Source of the DNA: Gemmatimonadaceae bacterium
GTDB taxonomy: Bacteria > Gemmatimonadota > Gemmatimonadetes > Gemmatimonadales > Gemmatimonadaceae
DNA: 38,352 nt
Direction of reading: 5' to 3'
NCBI GenBank assembly: GCA_013813715.1
Contig: JACCRF010000117.1
Span: 1-38,352, forward strand
Under the pieces are notes generated by a model. It worked only from the letters and a program-made list of their open reading frames with translations, was not told where the DNA came from and ran no database searches. Of this stretch, positions 1-7,594 are shown in pieces. Numbering within the stretch: the stretch's first letter is position 1; each line of letters begins with the position of its first letter. The translations under genes were made by a program, and so were the position numbers.

Positions 1-244
1 CGGCGGAAAATCCGTTGAGCAAGTCAGTGTATACGTGTCGCGGCTGGATACCATACTCGGCGGCGATCGCGAGTGCATCGGCGCTCCAGTCGGCGACTAC
101 GATGTAGTGGCCGGGAATCGAGCCGTCGGAGTCAACAACCGTGGAAGTGGGTGTCAGTGTTGGAGACGGACCGACGGGTTGTGAGGCGTCGTTACATGCG
201 GTCAGTGCTGCGGCCGCGAGCAGGAGTCGGAGTTGTCGGGTCAT
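1..244 (-). CDS. Subtilisin-like (S8) lipoprotein, N-terminal part only
   Basis: This gene runs off the left edge; only about 81 N-terminal codons are visible. The start is ATG at 244-242, preceded by GAGGAG about 8 nt upstream. The peptide begins with a lipoprotein signal (two basic residues, a Leu/Ala core, then LTAC as lipobox), followed by a Ser/Thr/Pro linker. Next comes a segment reading IPGHYIVVADWSADALA, which looks like the start of an inhibitor-I9 propeptide found in front of S8 proteases, including a later LNGFSA. No catalytic residues are inside the window, so the protease call is an inference from the propeptide and from the complete S8 lipoprotein immediately upstream on the same strand. 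It could be another I9-bearing protein. Confidence 0.6.
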   Translation of the reverse strand, partial: MTRQLRLLLAAAALTACNDASQPVGPSPTLTPTSTVVDSDGSIPGHYIVVADWSADALAIAAEYGIQPRHVYTDLLNGFSA

Positions 245-272
245 GGCAGGGCTCCTCGATGATTCGGGGGAT

Positions 273-308
273 GCGATGCAGGCAGAAGTCAATTTCTGCC
301 TGCATCGC
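273..308 (-). terminator. 15-bp perfect hairpin between tandem S8 genes
   Basis: Positions 273-287 and 294-308 are perfect reverse complements (15 bp) around a 6-nt loop. The hairpin lies 11 nt after the stop codon of the upstream S8 gene and about 30 nt before the start of the next, so it sits in the intercistronic gap. A T-rich run follows it on the plus strand (309-325), not on the minus strand along which both genes are read. It may be a terminator, a bidirectional one, or an mRNA-stabilising/processing hairpin. Confidence 0.55.
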
Positions 309-319
309 AATGTTTTTGT

Positions 320-1801
320 TTATTTCAGCCCGAGGGCGGTGGCGAGGTTGATACGGCCGTAGTTGCTGTAGATGTCACGGCCCTTGACACCGATATCGTC
401 AGCGGTCGACTGGATCTTCGTTCGGAGCCCATTGACCGACAACAGCGGGTTGTACGACTTGATCATCGCCGCGACACCAGCTACGTGCGGAGACGCCATG
501 CTGGTGCCCGCCGCGTAAGCGTAGAAGTACACTCCGCCATCAACGTTGCCGCGGCAAACGGCGAGCCCGGGCTCGGACGTGCGGCGCGAGCACGCTCCGA
601 TTATCAAGTCCTGATTCACGTAGCCGCCTTCCTCGTCAGTCGCATTCCCTCCGGGCGCGGCCACTTCGATCGCCGTTATCCCGTAGTTGGTGTAGGTCGC
701 CGGCTGATCGAAGTTCTGCTGAAGCAGCGGTCCCGTCGCTGAAACGCACATGGTGCTCTGCTCGCACGGCGTCGAGACGATCACTCCCTCGTCGAGGTTG
801 AGGGCGTCGTTACCAGCTGCGGAAATAACGATCGCGCCCTGCTTCTCCGCGTCCTTGATGACCCGTGCCATCAGCTCGAGGAGCGCAGGTACTCCCTCCT
901 CGTTCGGATCCACATTGGCGCCCAGACTCATGTTGATGACATCCGCGTTGGCTGGACCCGCGGCGTGACGGATTCCGCTCGCCACGCCCTCGAACGTCCC
1001 GCTGCCCTGGAAGTTCAAGACCTTGACCGCGATGAGGGTCACGTCGGGCGCGATGCTGGCTACGCTGATGTTGTTGCTCGCAACAGTGGAAGCGACGTGA
1101 GTACCATGGAAGTGGTTATCCATGTAGGGTTTGTCGCCGGGCACCTGAGGCTCGACCGGGATGGCGGCTTCGACCCCGGCTTCTCCGACGATCAAGGAGG
1201 AGAACGATGCTGACGCGGTGTGGTCGACGAGGGTTCGAATCTCGCGGTGATCGTAATCGATGCCGGTGTCGACAATGGCGACGCGCGTTGATGGCAGTCC
1301 CTGTTTGCCTGCGGCCCAGGCCTTGTCGGCGCCGATGATGCGCATGTTCCACTGAGTGCCGTCGGCGAAGTAACGCGCTTGGGCAGGGTCATTCTGTGGA
1401 AGCGCGAGAGCATCGCCCGCAACTGCCAGCACCTTTGTCTTCGGCAGCCATGTCAGAATCCGGTCATTGCCGGCGGCCGCGACCAGGTCACTAGTGATGA
1501 GAGTGTTCAGCGCGGTAACCGAAAGTCCGGTGACAAAGGCAACGCCGACATTGTCCCAGCTGGTCGAGACAGTGCCGCCGAGCGAACTGAGCAGTGCGAG
1601 ACCGGCTGCGGGAATCGACGCCGTGTCCCTGAAAACCACGACAGTCTTGCCTGTAGGTACTCCGCTGCCAACGACCGATGCCGCAGGGCCGGCTGGCGCT
1701 CTCGGGATCGCGGACGATGGTGAGGTTGGCTGATCGGAGCATGCGGCAAGAGCCAACAACGCGGAAACTGCGATGTACCATCGGCTGGTTCGCGGGTGCA
1801 T
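320..1801 (-). CDS. Secreted subtilisin-like serine protease (S8), lipoprotein
   Basis: A complete 493-residue S8 protease predicted to be anchored to a membrane by lipidation. The start is ATG at 1801, chosen because GAGGAAG precedes it at good spacing and because the protein then opens with a clean lipoprotein signal ending LAAC (Cys about residue 21). A longer frame upstream exists but would bury the signal. A propeptide-like region (roughly 50-120) precedes the catalytic domain. The triad is visible: D178 in VAIVDTGIDYDH, H232 in HGTHVAS, S434 in GTSMASPHVAG, with oxyanion N331 in SAAGND. The protein stops soon after the catalytic domain with no extra C-terminal module. Four Cys in the 340-420 region could form disulfides. 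It is followed on the same strand by a second, truncated-by-window S8-like gene, so this is a tandem pair. Confidence 0.9.
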   Translation of the reverse strand: MHPRTSRWYIAVSALLALAACSDQPTSPSSAIPRAPAGPAASVVGSGVPTGKTVVVFRDTASIPAAGLALLSSLGGTVSTSWDNVGVAFVTGLSVTALNTLITSDLVAAAGNDRILTWLPKTKVLAVAGDALALPQNDPAQARYFADGTQWNMRIIGADKAWAAGKQGLPSTRVAIVDTGIDYDHREIRTLVDHTASASFSSLIVGEAGVEAAIPVEPQVPGDKPYMDNHFHGTHVASTVASNNISVASIAPDVTLIAVKVLNFQGSGTFEGVASGIRHAAGPANADVINMSLGANVDPNEEGVPALLELMARVIKDAEKQGAIVISAAGNDALNLDEGVIVSTPCEQSTMCVSATGPLLQQNFDQPATYTNYGITAIEVAAPGGNATDEEGGYVNQDLIIGACSRRTSEPGLAVCRGNVDGGVYFYAYAAGTSMASPHVAGVAAMIKSYNPLLSVNGLRTKIQSTADDIGVKGRDIYSNYGRINLATALGLK

Positions 1802-2245
1802 ATCTTCCTCGACTCGAGTTGGCTGCGCGCCGTGGAGGACCCCCCTCCGATTCGGCCGCGGGCGTTGATGGTCCGCACTCGGTACGGCTTCTTGGCGCAA
1901 CGGAGCCGCCGGTCACCGCGCTCGACGCGCACCACGGAGGGATTGTCGGTACACCGAGCTGGCGCGAAAATTGGTGGATCGCCGTATTCGGCCTGCAAAA
2001 GCGGGACGGATGCTCCTGCCGGACTAGGTATTTCTCCTTAGTTCGGGGTCAAGAAACGATCGGTATCAACACCAGGACTTCTTAGGCAAGTGACTGGAGC
2101 GACGACGCCCCCGGAGCAAGCGATCCCGTGCGACCGGGATGTTTATCTGATTACCGACGAGCCATCGGCTGCGCCCACGAAAACGTCTTCCGGCTGTGCG
2201 ACATCATGTGTGGGTAGCATCGAGTCCGGACTGCGGGGCGGGCGC
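1802..2245. other. Gene-free interval with a short hairpin
   Basis: No convincing coding sequence is seen in these 444 bases; open frames here lack a ribosome binding site and recognisable content. It should contain the promoter of the S8 protease gene. A hairpin lies at 2019-2046: CCGGACTAGG pairs with CCTTAGTTCGG allowing one G-U pair and one bulged base. A second, weaker one (ATCCCG/CGGGAT) is at 2123-2140. No function is assigned. Confidence 0.4.
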
Positions 2246-2989
2246 CTACGCGTCGGCCGCCAGCGTCGCTCTCAGCTGTCCGATTCGCTCGGCGACGCTC
2301 GCCGCAGCCTTGGCCGTGGCTTCGCCGATCGCTGATTCGCGGATGTTCTCGGTACCGATCTTCGCCCCGCCCAGTCCCCAGCCACCCATGCCGAACACGG
2401 TAATGCCCCACCCTTTGGTGGAGATCCCTTCGCCGGTGAAACTCGCGACGATCTCGCCTGTCTCGGCGTCGATGACCCGCGCGGTGAGATTGACCTGGGT
2501 GGTGTTCTTCTTCCCGCCGAGCCCGTAGAGAAACGCGGCCGAAGCAAGTCGTCCGGCCATACCCCCGAGATGCTTTTCCTCGAAGCCAAGGCGTGTGAGA
2601 GATCCGGAGACGATGTAGCGGGCGCGCGCGATCCGTGTCGGCGAAGCGCTTGTGATGGAGTCCGGAGTGATCGACTGCTCCTGGCGGATCGCGTCGAGCT
2701 CCCTCCGCTCGAGGACGCGGAACGCGCCGCTCTTCACCAGTCCTTCGACGATCAAGTCGGTCGCGCCAAGGCCAAGTGCCTCGGCGAAGTTGGCGCCGTC
2801 GCGAATTCCCATCTTCTCGAGACGTTTGCGCGTGCCTCTGTCACTGGCGATCTGAGCGGCAACGGTGCCGTACTCGAAAGCGGCGACGGTGATCGACGGG
2901 CGCGCGGCCGCGATCTGCGGCGCGTCCTGCGCGACGAGCGCGGCGGGAGCGAAAATCAGGGCGGCGAGCATCGAACGAATGGGGCTCAT
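2246..2989 (-). CDS. CsgG/HfaB-like secreted protein
   Basis: A 247-residue protein starting at ATG 2989 with GGAGA about 7 nt upstream. Residues 1-20 form a Sec signal peptide (Arg, then an Ala/Leu/Ile core, cut near LVA-QDA). The body resembles the CsgG family: an ITVAAFEYG strand near the mature start, a segment ADLIVEGLVKSGAFRVLERR-like in which a Leu-Val/Phe-Arg-Val-Leu-Glu-Arg motif is followed by a helix, then ARYIVSGSLT, then VNLTARVIDAETGEIV. These are the landmarks of the CsgG nucleotide-independent periplasmic fold. Unlike curli CsgG there is no lipobox Cys, so it is probably a soluble periplasmic or pore-subunit homologue. A glycine-rich loop (about 195-205) is distinctive. No curli genes are adjacent; the role is unknown. 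Confidence 0.7.
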   Translation of the reverse strand: MSPIRSMLAALIFAPAALVAQDAPQIAAARPSITVAAFEYGTVAAQIASDRGTRKRLEKMGIRDGANFAEALGLGATDLIVEGLVKSGAFRVLERRELDAIRQEQSITPDSITSASPTRIARARYIVSGSLTRLGFEEKHLGGMAGRLASAAFLYGLGGKKNTTQVNLTARVIDAETGEIVASFTGEGISTKGWGITVFGMGGWGLGGAKIGTENIRESAIGEATAKAAASVAERIGQLRATLAADA

Positions 2990-3047
2990 TGCAATCTCCT
3001 CTTAGGTGGTGCGATTGGAGATTAGCCTCGTCCCGGTGGCGCTCCCA

Positions 3048-3094
3048 TACGTACCGTTACGTAGCCAATGGATAATTCGGCCACCGGTTACGTA
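3048..3094. promoter_or_regulatory. Three phased TACGTA palindromes, possible operator
   Basis: TACGTA occurs at 3048-3053, 3058-3063 and 3089-3094. The centres are 10 and 31 bp apart, i.e. about one and three helical turns, so all face the same side. The last two are part of a longer shared word, TTACGTAG. The cluster lies in the 214-bp gap between the divergent CsgG-like gene (start 2989) and the DUF2461 gene (start 3204). A GATAAT sequence at 3071-3076 on the plus strand could be a -10 element. This is a candidate operator only. Confidence 0.35.
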
Positions 3095-3203
3095 GTCATC
3101 AGTTTAATGACACGGATGGGGACCCGCGCCCACTTGTCCTACGACGAAGCGCCAGCGATTCTTTACGACAACGAGCTCGTATGCGTCTCGACGAGGGTAG
3201 ACT

Positions 3204-3923
3204 TTGGCATTCTCCAAACGGGCGTTGCAGTTCCTGCGAGGGCTCAAGAAGAACAACGCGAAGCCCTGGTTCGAGGCGCATCGGGATGAGTACGAGAGCG
3301 ACGTCCGCGAGCCGATGCGCGAGCTAATCGAAGACCTTGACCGTCGCCTGCGTCGCTTCGCGCCCGAGATCGGCGGCGACCCGCAGCGCTCCATGTTCCG
3401 CATTCATCGCGACGTCCGCTTCTCCAAGGACAAGTCGCCGTACAAGACTCACGCCGCGTGCTGGTTCCACCATCGCAGCGCCACGGGCCGAGTGGGCGGT
3501 GAAGCACAGGAAGGCAGCGCGGGATTCTATTTCCACCTCGAGCCCGGACGGTCAATGGTGGGCGGCGGACTCTGGATGCCGCCGCGGCCACAGCTCAACA
3601 AGCTCCGCGATGCGATCGTTGAGAATCCAGCGCGCTTCGATCAGGTCGCGCGCGGGCTAACGCGACGATTCGGCGGTTTGGATGGCGAGAACGTGCTCAA
3701 GCGAATGCCACGTGGGTACGCCGATGACCAGCCTGGAGCGCAGTGGCTGCGGTACACATCGTTCACCGCTGGGCGCCGGCTTACCGACGCTCAGGTCACC
3801 GCGGCGGATCTGCCATCACTGCTCGAGAAAGAATTCACCGCCCTGCTGCCGCTGGTGCGGTGGCTGAACGGCGCGCTCGGGTTCAGTTCCCCAGCGGCGG
3901 CCCCTTCTCGATCACCATCATGA
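3204..3923 (+). CDS. DUF2461 (TIGR02453-type) protein
   Basis: A 239-residue protein. The start is TTG at 3204 with GAGGG at 3193-3197, six bases upstream. It carries the family signature throughout: an N-terminal FLRGLKKNNAKPWFEAHRDEY segment (residues 10-30), an MFRIHRDVRFSKDKSPYKTH segment near residue 65-84, then a GFYFHLEPG strand and GGGLWMPP. This matches the widespread DUF2461 family in length and motif order; its biochemical function is not established. It is divergent from the CsgG-like gene and convergent with proA, so it is probably transcribed alone. The last about 10 residues are Ser/Pro/Ala rich and may not be structured. Confidence 0.85.
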   Translation: MAFSKRALQFLRGLKKNNAKPWFEAHRDEYESDVREPMRELIEDLDRRLRRFAPEIGGDPQRSMFRIHRDVRFSKDKSPYKTHAACWFHHRSATGRVGGEAQEGSAGFYFHLEPGRSMVGGGLWMPPRPQLNKLRDAIVENPARFDQVARGLTRRFGGLDGENVLKRMPRGYADDQPGAQWLRYTSFTAGRRLTDAQVTAADLPSLLEKEFTALLPLVRWLNGALGFSSPAAAPSRSPS

Positions 3924-3971
3924 ATGCGTCCCGAACAAAGTAGTCGCCCGATCTGATGGGGGCCCGCTTTC

Positions 3972-5237
3972 TTACGCCTTTACCTGCCCCTCGCCAGTGA
4001 CGAGGTACTTGTAGCTGCACAGCTCCGCCAGGCCCATCGGCCCCCGGGCATGGAGCTTGTCCGTGCTGATTCCAATCTCCGCGCCGAATCCGAACTCGCC
4101 ACCGTCATTGAAGCGGGTGCTAGCGTTCCAGAGAACCACCGCCGAGTCCACCTCGTGGAAAAAGGCGTCCGCGACTTCCTTGCTTCCCGTAACGACGGTG
4201 TCGGTATGATGCGAACCGTAACCGTTGATGTGCGCGATGGCTGCGTCCGGGCCAGCCACAGTCTTCACGGAAAGAATCAGATCCAGGTACTCCGTCGCCC
4301 AGTCCTCTTCGGTCGCCGCAACGGCACCCGGCCAATGCTCGCGAACGGTCTCGTCTCCCCTGACCTCGACGCGATGCGGTTCGAGCAGCCCGGCCATCTC
4401 CTGGTAGAAAGCCGTCGCAATGGCGCTGTCTACGAGCAGGGTCTCGACGGCATTGCAGACGCCGGGCTTCCGGCACTTGCCGTCGATGAGAATCCGCGCT
4501 GCCATGTCGAAGTCCGCATCCTCATGCACGTAGACATGACAGACGCCCTGATAGTGCTTGAGCACGGGCATGCGGGCCGCCGCCACGACCCGCTCGATCA
4601 GCGCCTTACCGCCGCGCGGAATTATCAGATCGAGATACTGATCCATTCGCGCGAGGTGATCGATCCCCTCGCGATCGGTGAAAGGGACGAGCTGAATACT
4701 GTCAGGTGGCAGCCCGGCAGGCTCACCACCCTGCTGCAACGCCGCAGCAATCGCCGTGTTGGAGGCGAGGGCCTCAGACCCGCCGCGTAGAATTGTCGCA
4801 TTGCCCGTCTTGAAGCACAGCGCCGCGGCATCGCTGGTCACGTTGGGGCGGGATTCGTAGATCATTCCGATAACCCCGATCGGCACTCGCACCTTCCGCA
4901 TGTGCAGCCCGTTGGGGCGCGTCCATTCGGCGATCACTTCGCCCACCGGATCGGGTAGCGCCGCGACATCCTCGATTGCCGTAGCAATTGCCTCGAGGCG
5001 CTCCGGGCCGAGCCTCAACCGGTCGGTCATCGCCGAGCTCAGACCGCGATTCTGCTGTTGTTGCAGATCACTCTCATTCGCCGCGAGGATCTCGCTGCGC
5101 CGGGCGCGCACCTCGGCCGCCATCGCGCGAAGAATGACATTCTTCTGCTCCGAGTCCAACTGCACCAGCCTCCGCGTCGCGGCGCGTGCGCGGGCACCCA
5201 TCTCGAGAATCCGGGATTCGATGTCGGGCGAGGACAT
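3972..5237 (-). CDS. proA: Gamma-glutamyl phosphate reductase
   Basis: A 421-residue cytosolic enzyme of proline synthesis that reduces gamma-glutamyl phosphate to glutamate semialdehyde with NADPH. It is full length for ProA. Recognisable segments are VRVPIGVIGMIYESRPNVT (about 117-134), the FKTGNATILRGGSEA stretch, the catalytic Cys261 in KPGVCNAVETLL, and the C-terminal ARGPMGLAELCSYKY. The start is ATG at 5237, three bases after the proB stop codon, so proB and proA form a translationally linked operon. The order proB-proA with a nearby divergent proC puts the whole three-step glutamate-to-proline route in 3.1 kb. Confidence 0.97.
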   Translation of the reverse strand: MSSPDIESRILEMGARARAATRRLVQLDSEQKNVILRAMAAEVRARRSEILAANESDLQQQQNRGLSSAMTDRLRLGPERLEAIATAIEDVAALPDPVGEVIAEWTRPNGLHMRKVRVPIGVIGMIYESRPNVTSDAAALCFKTGNATILRGGSEALASNTAIAAALQQGGEPAGLPPDSIQLVPFTDREGIDHLARMDQYLDLIIPRGGKALIERVVAAARMPVLKHYQGVCHVYVHEDADFDMAARILIDGKCRKPGVCNAVETLLVDSAIATAFYQEMAGLLEPHRVEVRGDETVREHWPGAVAATEEDWATEYLDLILSVKTVAGPDAAIAHINGYGSHHTDTVVTGSKEVADAFFHEVDSAVVLWNASTRFNDGGEFGFGAEIGISTDKLHARGPMGLAELCSYKYLVTGEGQVKA

Positions 5238-5240
5238 GCG

Positions 5241-6020
5241 CTACTCCGCCATCTTTACTGGGAACCTTGTGCCCGTGCCTCGACCTTCCACCAGCTCCAC
5301 GATTTGCTCAGGCTGCATTCCGGAAGCGATAATGCACGGGACACCGCCATGAACAGCTTCGCGAACTGCCCGCAACTTGGACGGCATCCCCCCGACTGAA
5401 ACGCTCCCCGTGCCGTCCCGCGCGAGATGCAGTACCGAATCCACATCGGTCACCAGCGGAATCACCTCTGCTTCGCCGTCTGATTTCAGGTCCATGAGAC
5501 CGGGAACGCCGGTGAGAAGAATGAGCATGTCCGCTCCCCAGAGAACGGCGACGCGGGCCGAAAGTGTGTCGTTGTCGCCGAGGCGCAGCTCTTCGACTGC
5601 CACCGAATCGTTCTCGTTTATGATGGGAACGACGTTGCGCTGCTCCAGCAGACGCAGCATGGTTGCCTTCACTCTGCCCACCCGATCTTCACTTTCCAGG
5701 TCTGCATAGGTGAGAAGCAGCTGCGCCACGTGCAGCCCATGCCCTCTGAGGTAGCTCTGGTAGGCATGCATCAGGTACGACTGGCCCACCGCGGCGCAGG
5801 CCTGCAGGCTCACGATGTCAGTGGGGCGCTTGTCGAAGTGCATTGGCTTCAAGCCGGAAGCAACCGCACCGCTGGTCACCACCACGACCTTGTGACCGCG
5901 ACGCTTGAGCTCGGCGACGGCCTGGACGAGTCTGCATAACTGATCCTCGTCCATCTCCGCGCTTTCCTTACGCGTGAGGATGCCGCTGCCGAATTTCAGA
6001 ACAACGCGTTTGTCACTCAT
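5241..6020 (-). CDS. proB: Glutamate 5-kinase, short form without PUA domain
   Basis: Phosphorylates the gamma-carboxyl of glutamate with ATP, the first step of proline synthesis. I place the start at ATG 6020, where the amino-acid kinase fold begins (MSDKRVVLKFGSGIL). The open frame extends 82 codons upstream but that part is not kinase-like and would overlap the divergent proC. Kinase motifs include VVVVTSGAVASG, the INENDSVAVEEL glutamate/metal segment and DNDTLSARVA, followed by LTGVPGLMD. The protein is 259 residues, against about 365 for the E. coli enzyme, because it ends after the kinase domain with no C-terminal PUA domain. It is upstream of proA with a 3-nt gap. Confidence 0.95.
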   Translation of the reverse strand: MSDKRVVLKFGSGILTRKESAEMDEDQLCRLVQAVAELKRRGHKVVVVTSGAVASGLKPMHFDKRPTDIVSLQACAAVGQSYLMHAYQSYLRGHGLHVAQLLLTYADLESEDRVGRVKATMLRLLEQRNVVPIINENDSVAVEELRLGDNDTLSARVAVLWGADMLILLTGVPGLMDLKSDGEAEVIPLVTDVDSVLHLARDGTGSVSVGGMPSKLRAVREAVHGGVPCIIASGMQPEQIVELVEGRGTGTRFPVKMAE

Positions 6021-6156
6021 GCGATGCTGTTGGGGAAGTACCGTATCCCGTATCTTCTGCGAGATCGCCTGGCCAATATTGCTCGCCGAGGTCGGAACCG
6101 CCAACGGCCAACTCCCAACGGCAGCAACCGGCAGCCTGCAGAGGAATGCTTCGATC

Positions 6157-7068
6157 ATGACGACCACTGAGCGCGAGTCACCGCGATCATCCGTAAGCGG
6201 CGCTGATCCACTCGGCGCGGTCAGGCTCGCTTTCATCGGCTGCGGGGTGATGGCCGAGGCAATCATTGCCGGCTTGCTGAAGCGACGGCTGGTGACGCCC
6301 GGACAGATTGTCGGCAGCCATCCAACTCAAGCGCGCCGTGATGAGCTCGAGGCGAATTATGGCATCGACATGGTCGAAGACAATCGCGAAGCGGCGGTAT
6401 TCGATTCTTCGCCCGAGGGCTCGTCGGCGAACGGCCACGCCCACTCGCTGGTGATGCTCACCGTCAAGCCGCAGCGCCTGGCCACGGTGCTGGGCGAGCT
6501 GAAGGGTGCGTTGCAGCAGGACCAGCTCCTGCTCTCGATCGTCGCTGGCGCGCGTACCGACACGCTAGCGAGGGGCCTGCTTCACCCGTCGATCGTCAGG
6601 GCGATGCCGAACACACCGGCGCAGATAGGAGAGGGAATCACCGTCTGGACGGCGACGCCCGAGGTGACCGAGGCGCAGCGCATGCAGGTTAGCGCGCTCC
6701 TCGGCGCCCTGGGTCGCGAGATGCCGGTGGAAGAGGAGAAGCTGATCGACATGGCGACGGCCCTCAGTGCGACGGGACCGACGTACATCTTCCTCGTGAT
6801 GGAAGCGCTTGTGGACGCCGGCGTGCACATGGGGTTTTCCCGTCACATGGCTCAGGAGCTCGTCATCCAGACGATGCTGGGGTCGGTGCTGTTCGCCCGC
6901 GAATCGCAGAAGCATCCGGCGGAGCTGCGCAACATGGTCACGTCCCCGGGCGGAACGTCGGCGGAAGCGATCTACCAGATGGAGAAGGGCGGACTGCGGA
7001 CAGTGCTCTCCAAGGCCGTCTGGGCCGCCTATCAGCGGGCGGTATCGCTGGGTTCGGCAAAAGGGTGA
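6157..7068 (+). CDS. proC: Pyrroline-5-carboxylate reductase
   Basis: Last step of proline synthesis: NAD(P)H reduction of pyrroline-5-carboxylate. Start ATG at 6157 with GAGGAA at 6141-6146; the frame is open further upstream but into the divergent proB gene. The Rossmann motif is near the N-terminus (LAFIGCGVMAEAIIAGLL), followed by LTVKPQ, the IVRAMPNTPAQIGEG segment and the C-terminal active-site region LSATGPTYIFLVMEAL and TSPGGTSAEAI. Length 303 residues is slightly longer than the usual 270-280, accounted for by an N-terminal tail of about 25 residues and a short insertion (about residues 78-93). It is divergent from proBA across a 136-bp gap that must hold both promoters. Confidence 0.96.
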   Translation: MTTTERESPRSSVSGADPLGAVRLAFIGCGVMAEAIIAGLLKRRLVTPGQIVGSHPTQARRDELEANYGIDMVEDNREAAVFDSSPEGSSANGHAHSLVMLTVKPQRLATVLGELKGALQQDQLLLSIVAGARTDTLARGLLHPSIVRAMPNTPAQIGEGITVWTATPEVTEAQRMQVSALLGALGREMPVEEEKLIDMATALSATGPTYIFLVMEALVDAGVHMGFSRHMAQELVIQTMLGSVLFARESQKHPAELRNMVTSPGGTSAEAIYQMEKGGLRTVLSKAVWAAYQRAVSLGSAKG

Positions 7069-7155
7069 TCGGTCGGATTCGCTGAACTGCGGCTTCTGCT
7101 GAAGAGACTCAAGTTAGGCAGCGCCTTAAGCATTGGATTGCCCTTCGCAACGGCT

Positions 7156-7229
7156 CGGATTATCGTGTTCGTAGTTGAGGCGCCTGCGCTGGAAGCAGGA
7201 ACAACCCGGTTCGAATCCGGGCGCCCCGA
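7156..7229 (+). pseudogene. tRNA-Pro(TGG)-like sequence with decayed 5' half
   Basis: The 3' half is a clean tRNA: anticodon stem CCTGC/GCAGG, 7-nt loop containing TGG at the anticodon position, 5-nt variable loop, T arm CCCGG-TTCGAAT-CCGGG, and acceptor strand CGCCCCG plus A, the usual 3' end of tRNA-Pro. Counting back gives exactly the canonical 74-nt length, but the 5' acceptor strand is CGGATTA instead of CGGGGCG, the D arm pairs poorly and lacks GG, and base 33 is C not T. No CCA is encoded. I read it as a degenerate tRNA or a tRNA 3' fragment in front of unrelated sequence. Confidence 0.5.
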
Positions 7230-7240
7230 TTGGACCGGAG

Positions 7241-7258
7241 CAATTGAAGCAATTGAAG
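7241..7258. repeat. Two tandem copies of a 9-bp word
   Basis: CAATTGAAG is repeated twice without a gap (7241-7249, 7250-7258), and followed by a partial copy (CGAAG). It lies between the tRNA-Pro-like sequence and tRNA-Arg. Probably incidental or part of the pre-tRNA spacer. Confidence 0.5.
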
Positions 7259-7293
7259 CGAAGCTTGAGACCGCTTAACTTGCGAGATTACCT

Positions 7294-7370
7294 GCGCCAG
7301 TAGCTCAGTTGGATAGAGCAACAGCCTTCTAAGCTGTGGGTCGGGGGTTCGATTCCCTCCTGGCGCGCCA
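7294..7370 (+). tRNA. tRNA-Arg(TCT)
   Basis: A complete cloverleaf: acceptor GCGCCAG pairs with CTGGCGC, D stem GCTC/GAGC, anticodon stem ACAGC/GCTGT with loop CTTCTAA (anticodon TCT at 7328-7330), T arm with loop TTCGATT, discriminator G7367 and an encoded CCA at 7368-7370. It reads AGA/AGG-type arginine codons. Confidence 0.95.
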
Positions 7371-7388
7371 GCCTGCGTTGTACCATCC

Positions 7389-7461
7389 GCGCCGTTAGCT
7401 CAATTGGCAGAGCAAATGACTCTTAATCATTAGGTTGTAGGTTCGATTCCTACACGGCGCA
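7389..7461 (+). tRNA. tRNA-Lys(CTT)
   Basis: Acceptor GCGCCGT pairs with ACGGCGC; D stem GCTC/GAGC; anticodon stem AATGA/TCATT with loop CTCTTAA, anticodon CTT; T stem GTAGG/CCTAC with TTCGATT; discriminator A7461. CCA is not encoded, unlike the tRNA-Arg 18 bp upstream, with which it may be co-transcribed. Confidence 0.95.
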
Positions 7462-7594
7462 TTCTTGCACAAACGTCAACTCGCGGAACGCGGCGCACCT
7501 CGTACAGTGCGCCGTTTTCGCATCGCTCCCGACCCGGTCGCCACGCCGTTGAATCCCGGCCGTTGCGCTCTCCAGATTGCCCGGACATGAACTC

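Noticed and set aside
2123-2140. ATCCCG/CGGGAT hairpin as terminator of the CsgG-like gene
   Set aside because: Only 6 bp, over 100 nt after the stop codon, and no T tract on the minus strand.
7156-7229. A functional tRNA-Pro gene
   Set aside because: Acceptor and D stems do not pair and U33 is missing; kept as a tRNA-like pseudogene.
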